Of a DNA stretch of 16,874 nt, positions 1-6,250 are shown one piece after another. Origin of the DNA: UBA4729 sp038236865 (lineage in GTDB: Bacteria > Patescibacteriota > Saccharimonadia > Saccharimonadales > UBA4665). The first letter of the stretch is position 1. Each line of letters opens with the position of its first letter. Under the pieces are notes generated by a model. The model made no database searches. It saw only the letters and a program-made list of their open reading frames with translations, and was not told the DNA's origin. The DNA is taken from positions 1 through 16,874 of the forward strand of contig JBBRZI010000026.1 of NCBI GenBank assembly GCA_038236865.1. Reading direction: 5' to 3'. The translations under genes and the position numbers were made by a program.

Positions 1-180
1 GGCAGTCGCCTTGCCCGCCACCGCGCCGGCTAGAGCTTCATTCCCTAAGTGGCGGGCACACTCCAGCACCTGGTCAGTTTGGTTTGAACCTTCAAATACT
101 TTTTCGGCCAATAGCACCGACGGAACAGCTATAAGCGCCCCGGCGCCCAGCCCAATTACGGCACGTGGTAAACGGTTCAT
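1..180 (-). CDS. N-terminus of an unknown exported or membrane-anchored protein (partial)
   Basis: Sixty codons are visible and the gene runs off the left edge. The protein starts MNRLPRAVIGLGAGALIAVP and continues through a hydrophobic stretch at about residues 7-25 that ends in LLAEK, followed by a polar region. This reads as a signal peptide or single membrane anchor. The ATG at 180 is chosen because GGGGAG (complement of 187-192) lies 6 nt upstream of it; an in-frame ATG at 186 touches that sequence and is too close. No family is recognised from this fragment. It is separated from recO by 239 bp, so it may have its own promoter. Confidence 0.6.
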   Translation of the reverse strand, partial: MNRLPRAVIGLGAGALIAVPSVLLAEKVFEGSNQTDQVLECARHLGNEALAGAVAGKATA

Positions 181-419
181 AGTCATCTCCCCTTCATTGT
201 GGTCAATTACTAAATAAGCTATTTAACTCTTAAGCATGGATAAATGCAAATGCCCGAACTAAATCTGAATTTAAAAAAATCTTCGGGATGTAGTATTTGT
301 TCCAGGCCGCATAGCGCGACAGGGCTCGGCCCGGCCGCCTCAGTAACGCTCAGCACCGGATGGGCTAACCGCTCGTCACGGGTAGATGGTGTACTGTTTT
401 TATAATATACAGTGTTTTG
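181..419. other. Intergenic region between recO and the exported-protein gene
   Basis: No convincing gene is seen. On the minus strand the frame stays open for 66 codons past the recO TGA stop, to a TAG at 221-219, but it has no ATG start and no ribosome site. A GC-rich block (about 300-380) is flanked by AT-rich DNA. A 6-bp inverted repeat CCCGAA (253-258) and TTCGGG (282-287) encloses an A-rich run, and a 5-bp repeat ACTGT/ACAGT lies near 393-413. Neither is a clean terminator. Confidence 0.4.
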
Positions 420-1112
420 TCAGCGTTGAAGCTGGGTGGCCAACATGGTCTGGACGAGCGGGATTACGTCGCTCAGCAGCTGTTGATTGCCCTTCACCTG
501 GTTCAGAGCCGCCGGTTGGTGGCCGGCGAAAGTTAACCGCAAGAACTTGATATGATCGCTACCGAGCTGACTGTCGGGACGACCTTCGAACGACATATCA
601 TCAAAATTAAACGTGTAGTGTTCGGTAGCTTGCAATTTCACGCCTTGGCTAGTGGTGGTGAGATTTGGCGAATAGCCAGCCAAGCGCAGGAGCTGCGCCG
701 AAAACCAGTACCGAATCAGCTCAACCGATATATCTGGCTGGTCGAGCGCGATAAACGCCTGCTCGAGCAGCCCAAAATACTCCGGTTCGGGCGCGTCCTC
801 AGTTGCTTTATGGAGGACCTTGATCAGATCATAGCCGAGTTGCACGCGTTCGATTGCTGTAACGATAGTGCCATAGTGCCGCAACAGGCGTGCGCTGATG
901 AGCGTGCCGATCTCGCCGCGGCCGTATATGAACGTTATGTCACTGACACTAAACAATTCGATACCACCAGCCAGTTTGCTTTTGGATTTGCGGACGCCAC
1001 GCGCCATCACCCGTAATTTACCGTAATCAGCCGTCAACAATGTGAGGATGCGGTCGGCTTCGCCGAAGTCGGTCCGGGACAGCACGATGGCTTGGGTTAG
1101 AATCTGCTTCAC
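420..1112 (-). CDS. recO: DNA repair protein RecO
   Basis: RecO is the recombination mediator that works with RecR to load RecA onto SSB-coated single-stranded DNA and to anneal strands. The 230-residue product has the usual family length. The N-terminal OB-fold is clear: AIVLSRTDFGEADRILTLLT, then GKLRVMARGVRKSKSKLAGG and ELFSVSDI, the typical RecO start. The helical C-terminal half is more diverged and has no Cys4 zinc site; some RecO proteins, including that of E. coli, also lack it. The start is GTG at 1112, whose bases overlap the TGA stop of the upstream receiver-like gene (GTGA), so the two are translationally coupled. It is the last gene of the leftward operon starting at 2205. Confidence 0.93.
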   Translation of the reverse strand: MKQILTQAIVLSRTDFGEADRILTLLTADYGKLRVMARGVRKSKSKLAGGIELFSVSDITFIYGRGEIGTLISARLLRHYGTIVTAIERVQLGYDLIKVLHKATEDAPEPEYFGLLEQAFIALDQPDISVELIRYWFSAQLLRLAGYSPNLTTTSQGVKLQATEHYTFNFDDMSFEGRPDSQLGSDHIKFLRLTFAGHQPAALNQVKGNQQLLSDVIPLVQTMLATQLQR

Positions 1113-1492
1113 GCGGTTTGCGGCGCAAACTCGGCCACGCTTTTCAGCAACGTATGGATAGTCGTTATCGGCTTATAAAAATAGGCCCGCACGTTGAGTT
1201 CTTTTTGCAGCAGCTTCCAGCTACCGGCAAATTCCCCGGCTGGAACATGCGACTGAATCAAAACTGGTATGTTTTGCCAATCGGCATAGGACTGAAATTC
1301 ATATAAAAATTCGATGCCGGAGTGGCCGATTAACTGGAGCTCAAGTATCACTAAATCCGGTTTGATTTCGTCGGCGGCGTAAATGGCCGACTGGGCACTG
1401 GCGCACATAACGACGCTATGGCCGGCCGACTCGAGCGCCTGGCGATAGGTATCAGCCAGTAAACGATCGGGTTCGAGTAGCAGTACATTCAT
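1109..1492 (-). CDS. Receiver-like (REC) protein with Glu at the phospho-acceptor site
   Basis: This stand-alone 127-residue protein has the fold pattern of a CheY-type receiver: MNVLLLEPDR (first strand and acidic pocket, E7/D9), DLVILELQLIGHSGIEFL (third strand), IPVLIQS (S81 at the conserved Thr/Ser) and FYKP (K107, the conserved Lys-Pro). At the position where receivers carry the phosphorylated Asp there is Glu51. Asp-to-Glu changes here often mimic or freeze the active state, so this may be a constitutive or phosphorylation-independent receiver; that is inference. There is no output domain. Its ATG is 2 bp after the stop of the kinase-like gene, and its TGA stop overlaps the recO start. 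Confidence 0.8.
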   Translation of the reverse strand: MNVLLLEPDRLLADTYRQALESAGHSVVMCASAQSAIYAADEIKPDLVILELQLIGHSGIEFLYEFQSYADWQNIPVLIQSHVPAGEFAGSWKLLQKELNVRAYFYKPITTIHTLLKSVAEFAPQTA

Positions 1493-1494
1493 GG

Positions 1495-2205
1495 CTAGAC
1501 GAGTTGCATTTGGTGATTAGGCTGGAGCACAGCACCCAGGCCGTATAACCGGTGGTGGCGAGAAACTTTAAGTTTGAGCTGCATCGCCCGCAGAATAGCG
1601 TCGGCCACAAAAATGCCGGTCCCGGCGGTGTGTGTCAGATTGGTCAGAGGCTGCCGGGTACTGCCCTGTAGCCGCCGACCCTGACGCAGCGCTTCGGTCG
1701 TCAGTTGTTCGGTATCGGTGTACAAGCCGGCGACAATACCATAACGACAGCGGTGCGTGGCGAGCTGCAGTTTCAATTGAGGGCCTTCCTGGGCCGGCAA
1801 CGCTTCAATCAAAGCCGAGCCAAGACTTACTAAGGCTGACTGCAAGCCAACCCGGTGAGCCATGACCGTGCCAAACCGGCCGCCAATATGGAGCTCGAGG
1901 TTCACGCCATAACTTTTTGCCAGGCTACTCAGCTCTTGGCCGGTATCGTATAGAACCGATGAAACCGAGACGGCTTCCATTTCCAATAATTCTTTTTCAT
2001 AGCTCAGTCTCACACTGAGCACATAATTGTCGATAAGTCGCAAGGCATTGTCGGCCGTAATTTGGATTTCTTCGAGATTCGGGCGACCGGTTAGCGCGGA
2101 GAGCTCCGCCTGGCGAGCGATTTGCAACAGCGGTAGTTTAACCTGCTCTGCGATGCTCAGCAATAGCTCAGTCGACAAAACTGGCGCTAGATTTGCTCCT
2201 GCCAT
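1495..2205 (-). CDS. Degenerate histidine kinase-like protein (probable pseudokinase)
   Basis: The 236-residue soluble protein has the layout of a histidine kinase core without a sensor or membrane segment. Residues 15-70 resemble the DHp dimerisation helices: AEQVKLPLLQIARQAE sits where the H-box (S-H-E-L-R-T-P-L) normally lies, with Glu20 in place of the phospho-His and Pro25 retained. Residues 117-135 (VGLQSALVSLGSALIEAL) match the N-box region, but both key Asn are missing. A remnant G-box, AGTGIFVADAILRAM, is seen near 194-208. Catalysis is therefore doubtful. It directly precedes the Glu51 receiver-like gene, which suggests the two proteins act as a pair. The ATG at 2205 follows AGAGGG at a short distance. 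The family call rests on pattern only and has not been tested by profile search. Confidence 0.65.
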   Translation of the reverse strand: MAGANLAPVLSTELLLSIAEQVKLPLLQIARQAELSALTGRPNLEEIQITADNALRLIDNYVLSVRLSYEKELLEMEAVSVSSVLYDTGQELSSLAKSYGVNLELHIGGRFGTVMAHRVGLQSALVSLGSALIEALPAQEGPQLKLQLATHRCRYGIVAGLYTDTEQLTTEALRQGRRLQGSTRQPLTNLTHTAGTGIFVADAILRAMQLKLKVSRHHRLYGLGAVLQPNHQMQLV

Positions 2206-2233
2206 AGCCCTCTGTACCCCTTACATAAACTAC

Positions 2234-2256
2234 CGCAAGTATAGCACTATCTTGCG
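2234..2256. promoter_or_regulatory. Palindromic operator-like site over the -10 element
   Basis: CGCAAG (2234-2239) and CTTGCG (2251-2256) are perfect inverted repeats. The arms extend inward to ATAG/CTAT with a single extra base, giving a 23-bp near-perfect dyad. It covers the -10 of the pseudokinase promoter completely, the usual position of a repressor operator. Confidence 0.45.
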
Positions 2257-2266
2257 CACAAAAAAC
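2238..2266 (-). promoter_or_regulatory. Promoter of the pseudokinase-receiver-recO operon (extended -10)
   Basis: The minus strand reads TGCTATACT at 2246-2238, an extended -10. A T-run about 16 bp upstream serves as a poor -35. Transcription would start near 2231, leaving a leader of about 25 nt before the ATG at 2205. Confidence 0.5.
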
Positions 2267-2308
2267 ATATTTTGTTAGAAGAATCAAAAAATAATACGAA
2301 AGTTCGAC

Positions 2309-2971
2309 TTAGGGCGAAAAAGTTAGATTAGGCAATATATTTTTGGTAAAGTCATCTCTAAAGAGGGTGCCTTGGGTCGAAATCTCAATCGTCTTATCGC
2401 GCAGCGGTAAAATTACCATACTGACATCTTTGTCTGGAGTGATTTGGCCATTCACGATGACGCCGATCACACTTGGTACGCTCGGCAATGCATAAGCGTC
2501 GACCGTTATCTTGCCGATTTGTTGGGTACCTTTGAGGCTTCTGAGGATTTCACTGTAGGCTTGTGGCAAAACCTGTACGCGCAGGGCGAAGATCGAGCTG
2601 GCAGCCGTGATTGAAGGGACAGTGCCCGGATAAAAGAAACCGTCGACCGGAGTGCCGCCCAGGCTGGAATCGTCGACGTACGAGCTCCACGTTTTGGGGT
2701 ACTTAATAACGAGGCTGCCGGATGCCTGGGGGCCACTGTAGGTTTTGAGTGGTTTCTTTTCGGCTTCAGCGAATTGATTGTCTTTTTGGGTGCTCTCTTG
2801 TTGTTTGGCGATTTCAACCGCCGCGGCAATTTTTTGATCGACATTGTTTTTATAATCTTGGCGACCGTTGTAGGCCCAGGCACCGGCCCCAATCGCAGCG
2901 ATCATGAATACGACTGCCAAAATAAATGGGATTAACAGAATATTAATTGAACCATTTTGGTTATGCTTCAT
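2309..2971 (-). CDS. Hypothetical single-pass membrane protein
   Basis: The 220-residue protein has a short N-terminal tail, one hydrophobic segment at about residues 10-33 (ILLIPFILAVVFMIAAIGAG), a charged, helix-prone linker at 36-75 rich in Lys, Glu and Gln, and an extracytoplasmic domain of about 140 residues. That domain contains LVIKYPKTWSSYV and ends NILPNLTFSP. The pattern 'folded domain with a K-YP-WS element behind an N-terminal anchor' is common among hypothetical Saccharibacteria proteins, but no function is recognised. The ATG at 2971 has AAGG about 6 nt upstream. The gene is alone: 103 bp to the next gene downstream and a palindromic repeat upstream. Confidence 0.75.
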   Translation of the reverse strand: MKHNQNGSINILLIPFILAVVFMIAAIGAGAWAYNGRQDYKNNVDQKIAAAVEIAKQQESTQKDNQFAEAEKKPLKTYSGPQASGSLVIKYPKTWSSYVDDSSLGGTPVDGFFYPGTVPSITAASSIFALRVQVLPQAYSEILRSLKGTQQIGKITVDAYALPSVPSVIGVIVNGQITPDKDVSMVILPLRDKTIEISTQGTLFRDDFTKNILPNLTFSP

Positions 2972-3021
2972 TTGCCTTAATGGTACGCAACATTAGCGGT
3001 TTGTGCAAGCCCACGCGGCAG

Positions 3022-3120
3022 TAGTTGGTAGTTAGTAGGTAGGGATTAGTAGTTAGGGGTTGGGGGGAGCTGCAGCTCCCCCCCAACTACCAACTACCAA
3101 CTATTAATCCCTACCTACTA
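3022..3120. repeat. Palindromic heptad-repeat element (long hairpin) between genes
   Basis: From 3022 to 3070 the sequence runs in seven units of 7 nt: TAGTTGG, TAGTTAG, TAGGTAG, GGATTAG, TAGTTAG, GGGTTGG, GGGGAGC. The right arm (3078-3120) carries the reverse complement in the same 7-nt rhythm, with AACTACC twice and then AACTATT, AATCCCT, ACCTACT. The centre, 3062-3083, is a perfect 22-bp palindrome around GAGCTGCAGCTC. The whole forms a stem of roughly 40 bp. The TAG stop of the methyltransferase gene (3120-3118) is the first TAG of the repeat read on the minus strand, so the element begins exactly at the end of that gene. It may act as a terminator or an mRNA 3' end protector. A relative lies at 13086-13176. 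Confidence 0.85.
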
Positions 3121-3606
3121 AGTATAGAGGTACAGATAGACGCCGGCTTTCTCAGCGTCAACCTGCCGGTGGGGGATGGTGAAAGCAAAGCTCACGAGTT
3201 TGACAGGTTTTTGCATCCTGCGCGTGATGTTGGCGTCCAGCTTGGTCATATATTTGGGCAGGAGAAAGGTAAAGACCGCATCGGCCGGTGGCCACGAAGC
3301 CCGCCAAAAATTGGCGCAGACTACCCTGACCTGTCGTCGGTAACGCCGGGTGCGCGCCCAGGCCAGCACCGCCAGTAACGGGTTCAGTTCATACCCCACC
3401 ACTTGGTAGCCTTGCCGAGCCGCCGCCAGCAATACCTTACCGTCGCCACAGCCAAGCTCGAGCAGTGTTTGACCAGGCTGCAAATCAGCCAAGGCTAGAG
3501 CGGCAACAACTTGCGGTGTCAAAGTCGGCAAGTACGGCGCTCCGACGAACAGTACACCCCCAAAGCAAATCATGAACCCGAAACTAGCGACAATTAGCCA
3601 AGTCAC
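3118..3606 (-). CDS. Membrane-anchored SAM-dependent methyltransferase, FAM173/ATPSCKMT-like
   Basis: The 162-residue protein has one N-terminal hydrophobic helix (residues 3-22), then PYLPT at 24-28, and a class I SAM-binding motif LLELGCGDGKVLLAAARQGY (48-67), followed by VVGYELNPLL (69-78) as the acidic end of strand 2. The order 'PY-PT, L-LG-GDGK, GYELNP, F--PKYM--L, V-F-F-IP' matches my recollection of the FAM173 family. Its mitochondrial members trimethylate lysines of the ATP synthase c-subunit and the adenine nucleotide translocase. A protein-lysine methyltransferase role here is inference. The start is GTG at 3606, 1 bp after the xseB stop, so it is the last gene of the flippase-xseA-xseB operon. 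Its TAG stop opens the heptad repeat. Confidence 0.75.
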   Translation of the reverse strand: MTWLIVASFGFMICFGGVLFVGAPYLPTLTPQVVAALALADLQPGQTLLELGCGDGKVLLAAARQGYQVVGYELNPLLAVLAWARTRRYRRQVRVVCANFWRASWPPADAVFTFLLPKYMTKLDANITRRMQKPVKLVSFAFTIPHRQVDAEKAGVYLYLYT

Positions 3607-3607
3607 C

Positions 3608-3814
3608 CTAAGCGCTAAACCTAGCTTTGAGCTCAGTTACCCGGTTCTCGGCAGTTGTCAGGTATTTTTCAAGTTGCGAAACGAGCTCGAGACCCCGTTC
3701 ATACTGTGTGAGGGCGATATCAACATCGAGATCTTCGCGCTGGAGTTCAGCCATCACGCCGTCGAGTTCAGCCTTAAGGCTCACGTACTCAATGATTGGT
3801 TTTTTAGTTGCCAC
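3608..3814 (-). CDS. xseB: Exonuclease VII small subunit
   Basis: The 68-residue helical protein matches XseB in size and pattern: LKAELDGVMAELQREDLDVDIALTQYERGLELVSQLEKYL, with the conserved sequence of short acidic helix, 'L-EA/-QYE-G' and a second helix. XseB binds the large subunit XseA to form exonuclease VII, which degrades single-stranded DNA from both ends. The start is GTG at 3814, with AGGGGG 6 nt upstream, partly formed by the end of xseA. The gap from xseA is 9 bp, as expected for subunits made together. Confidence 0.9.
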   Translation of the reverse strand: MATKKPIIEYVSLKAELDGVMAELQREDLDVDIALTQYERGLELVSQLEKYLTTAENRVTELKARFSA

Positions 3815-3823
3815 GCGAGCCCC

Positions 3824-4954
3824 CTATGCCTTTGTAGTGTTAGAAATAGCGGCACTGGTTGTGCCGTCGGCTAATTGTATATCTACTATATCACCCGGCC
3901 TCAGGTTCGCCGCTCGGCGAACGACTTTGCCGCCCGCTCGGACGATGGCGTAGCCGCGGCGCAGAATTGCCGTGGGGCTCAGCGCCCGTAGTAACTGCTG
4001 CTGACCCTGCAGCCACAACGATTCATTGCCCAATAACTGGTCGGTCTGGTACGCCAACTCGGTTTTAGCTTCTACGAGTTGCCGGTAGGCTTCGGTGAAC
4101 GCCGCTTGGGCGTAACGGCCCAATTGCAGCCCGGTGTCTTCGAGTTGCGTCAGCACCGATGCTCGATCAGGTACCAACAGCTCAGCGGCGTTAGACGGCG
4201 TGCTGGCCCGGCAATCGGCCGCCAGCTCAGCGAGGCTGAGGTCGATTTCGTGCCCGATCGCAACCACCGTTGGTACGCGGCTCCCCGCCACCGCCCGGGT
4301 AACCTGCTCGCTACTAAAGGCGGCCAGGTCATCGGCGCTGCCGCCGCCCCGAATCAACACCAACACATCGGGTGGTTCGGCCTGAGAATTAAACTGATCA
4401 ATTGCGGCGACAATCTGACCAACGGCCGGCTCGCCCTGTACCTGCACGTCGACCAACTCGATATCGACCCCGCCCCACCGAGCAGCCAAAATTTTAATAA
4501 AATCGGCGTAGGCTGCCGACTGGCGCGAGGTGATCAGCCCAATTCGGCGCGGCGGATAGCTAATAGGCCGCTTACGCTCGGGGGCGAATAAACCTTCGGC
4601 GGTCAGTTTGAGCCTCAGCAGCTCGGCGGCACGGCGAATCGTCCCCTCCCCGGCCAATTGGATATTTTGCGCGGTAACACTAAAGCCGTACAACGGGTGC
4701 AAGCGCGGCGAACCACGCACTTTAAGCAGCATGCCGTCTTCTAGCGGGCCGGGCAGTTGATAGACCGTGCCAAAAAATTTGACCGAAGCCTCGGCATCTT
4801 TCAGATCAAAATACACCCAGCGGTTTTTGCTGACCCGCAAATTAGCCAGCTCGCCGGTAATAACGAGACTCGGATAGGCAAAATCCAACGTCTGGTTGAG
4901 CAGCGCCACGAATTCGCTGACACTAACCACCAGCTGGTCGCTATCAGGCGTCAC
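3824..4954 (-). CDS. xseA: Exonuclease VII large subunit
   Basis: XseA is the catalytic subunit of exonuclease VII. Residues 1-100 form the OB-fold (VSEFVALLNQTLD, ITGELANLRVSKNRWVYFDL). The nuclease domain follows with the family signatures IGLITSRQSAAYADF (138-152), VQGEPAVGQI (172-181), IRGGGSADDLAAF (201-213), IGHEIDLSLAE (233-243) and RASTPSNAAEL (249-259). At 376 residues it is about 80 shorter than the E. coli protein (456); the loss falls in the C-terminal coiled-coil, so the helical arm is reduced. The start is GTG at 4954, overlapping the TGA stop of the flippase-like gene (GTGA). xseB follows after 9 bp. Confidence 0.95.
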   Translation of the reverse strand: MTPDSDQLVVSVSEFVALLNQTLDFAYPSLVITGELANLRVSKNRWVYFDLKDAEASVKFFGTVYQLPGPLEDGMLLKVRGSPRLHPLYGFSVTAQNIQLAGEGTIRRAAELLRLKLTAEGLFAPERKRPISYPPRRIGLITSRQSAAYADFIKILAARWGGVDIELVDVQVQGEPAVGQIVAAIDQFNSQAEPPDVLVLIRGGGSADDLAAFSSEQVTRAVAGSRVPTVVAIGHEIDLSLAELAADCRASTPSNAAELLVPDRASVLTQLEDTGLQLGRYAQAAFTEAYRQLVEAKTELAYQTDQLLGNESLWLQGQQQLLRALSPTAILRRGYAIVRAGGKVVRRAANLRPGDIVDIQLADGTTSAAISNTTKA

Positions 4955-6009
4955 CTAGGCCGGACCACTTCTGGCTCACCCCGGCTAATGGCCCGTTGGT
5001 ACAGATAATAGCCAGGGGGGATCTGAATCAGCGTGTTGACGACTCGGTACATAATCGTAATTGGCAAGCTTACCCCGGCTGGCACGCCGGCGGTCGCCAG
5101 CACGGCCGTCATCAGCGCCTCGTAAATACCGATCCCGCCCGGCAGCACCGAAATGAGCCCGGCAAAGTTAGCCACGGCATAAGCCAAAATCACCGCGCCG
5201 ATATTTACCAAGTGGCCGAAAGCAATGTAGAAAACATACAAGGCCATGACCTCCGTCAGATTGGCCAGAAAAGCGTACCAGAACGGAGCTTTCAGATCAC
5301 TCAAATTAGCCTTAAGCTGTTGGTAGTTATCGTGGAAATCGTTAAAAACACCCCTGGCTTTATTAATACTGATTGTCTCGGGATATTTGGGTCGCACCAC
5401 TTGAATGAGGCGATTCAACCCTTGCGTAACCGCCGTGAAGAAACCATTTATGCGCCGCTTGCTGCCCACAATGTAGGCAAAACCAAACGTACCGACCAGC
5501 AGCAGTGTCGATACCGAAGCCGCCACCAAAATCGTCAAGTTGCTGACGCGCCCCATAATCGCCAGGCTCAGCAGCCCAATAATGATAAGCAGCTCGAACG
5601 ACAAAAATGTGAGGGCTAACTTCATAATGTGGATAAGCGTGGCTTTGCCGGCCGATATATCATCCCCCTGGCGAAACCGCAGGCTGAAGTATGATATCCC
5701 GGTGACGCCACCGCTCGGGAACACATGATTCACGAAATTAAGTTCAAGTGATGTCCGAAACAAGAATTTGTATGACAGCTTATTGCCGACCAGCCGAAAC
5801 AGCCGCTGATAGAGCCGGGCCTGGGCGTGGTAATTGAGAAATTCGACCGGGAAGATCAGCAGTAGCGCCCAACCATTGACGCGCCCGAGGTTGCCGATTG
5901 TGGCCGCCAATTGATCCCGGCTCGCGTAAATCAAAACGGCTAAGGCTGCCAGCGTCACCCAGTTCAATATCAGCTTCCAGTGGTGCTTGAAGTAAGACGT
6001 TTCGCTCAT
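4951..6009 (-). CDS. Flippase-like integral membrane protein (LPG synthase TM / UPF0104 family)
   Basis: The 352-residue protein is strongly hydrophobic with about seven or eight membrane segments. Family marks are FPSGGVTGISYFSLRFR (near residues 97-113) and, near the C-terminus, LISVLPGGIGIYEALMTAVL and YRVVNTLIQIPPGYYLY. These are typical of the lysylphosphatidylglycerol synthase transmembrane family (PF03706) without the soluble transferase domain, whose members are thought to flip lipids or lipid-linked sugars. The real substrate cannot be told. It is the first gene of the operon that continues with xseA by a GTGA overlap; why a membrane flippase leads exonuclease VII is unclear. A TATAAT lies only 8 bp before its ATG. 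Confidence 0.88.
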   Translation of the reverse strand: MSETSYFKHHWKLILNWVTLAALAVLIYASRDQLAATIGNLGRVNGWALLLIFPVEFLNYHAQARLYQRLFRLVGNKLSYKFLFRTSLELNFVNHVFPSGGVTGISYFSLRFRQGDDISAGKATLIHIMKLALTFLSFELLIIIGLLSLAIMGRVSNLTILVAASVSTLLLVGTFGFAYIVGSKRRINGFFTAVTQGLNRLIQVVRPKYPETISINKARGVFNDFHDNYQQLKANLSDLKAPFWYAFLANLTEVMALYVFYIAFGHLVNIGAVILAYAVANFAGLISVLPGGIGIYEALMTAVLATAGVPAGVSLPITIMYRVVNTLIQIPPGYYLYQRAISRGEPEVVRPR

Positions 6010-6017
6010 ATCGCCCC

Positions 6018-6023
6018 ATTATA
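6018..6023 (-). promoter_or_regulatory. -10 element of the flippase-xseAB operon
   Basis: A perfect TATAAT on the minus strand lies 8 bp upstream of the ATG at 6009. No good -35 is seen. The expected start of transcription falls within about 2 nt of the ATG, so the mRNA would be leaderless or nearly so, even though GGGGCGAT sits between. Confidence 0.5.
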
Positions 6024-6072
6024 ACTCAATGTGCCCGCCGAGTGAGCACACGGCAAAGCCCCCATACCTGTG

Positions 6073-6078
6073 TATACT
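6073..6078 (+). promoter_or_regulatory. -10 element of the plus-strand methyltransferase gene
   Basis: TATACT on the plus strand. Transcription would begin near 6085, exactly where the 5' arm of the long leader hairpin begins. The -35 is not clear. Confidence 0.45.
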
Positions 6079-6083
6079 ATTAC

Positions 6084-6250
6084 CATGAACCCATCCCACA
6101 TCTCCTCTCTGTTCCAAGTCAGCCTGGCGGCACCAGCCAAAAGTTTTGTTCGATACCGTACTAATAGGTACGGTATCTCTCAAGAACTGCTGCCGAGCAC
6201 TCACCAGGCTGACTTTCACTATCGAAAGGAGATGTGAAATGGGTTCCATG
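6084..6250 (+). ncRNA. Structured 5' leader sequestering the ribosome site and start codon
   Basis: The region folds on paper into one long hairpin. P1: 6084-6109 pairs with 6224-6250 in about 23 base pairs with few mismatches; it covers the AAAGGAG (6225-6231) and the ATG (6239-6241), whose partner is CAT at 6092-6094. P2: AAGTCAGCCTGG (6116-6127) pairs perfectly with CCAGGCTGACTT (6204-6215). CGGCA (6128-6132) with TGCCG (6191-6195) continues it, then CAG with CTG. P3 at the tip: GATACCGTAC (6152-6161), loop TAATAG, GTACGGTATC (6168-6177). In this form translation should be off. It may be a riboswitch, thermosensor or protein-bound leader. No known riboswitch class is recognised. Confidence 0.7.

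Noticed and set aside
552..1016. A 154-codon plus-strand open frame antisense to recO
   Set aside because: It is a shadow of recO: no family resemblance, no ribosome site, and the minus-strand frame is a clear RecO.
420..1112. TGA recoding (read as Gly) so that recO continues further
   Set aside because: TGA stops in the receiver-like and flippase genes overlap the next start as GTGA, which is normal stop use; the GC content also does not fit the recoded CPR groups.
6146..6238. An in-frame upstream extension of the Trm11-like gene starting at 6146
   Set aside because: It would translate the leader hairpin, its residues look unlike the family, and AAAGGAG is placed correctly for the ATG at 6239.
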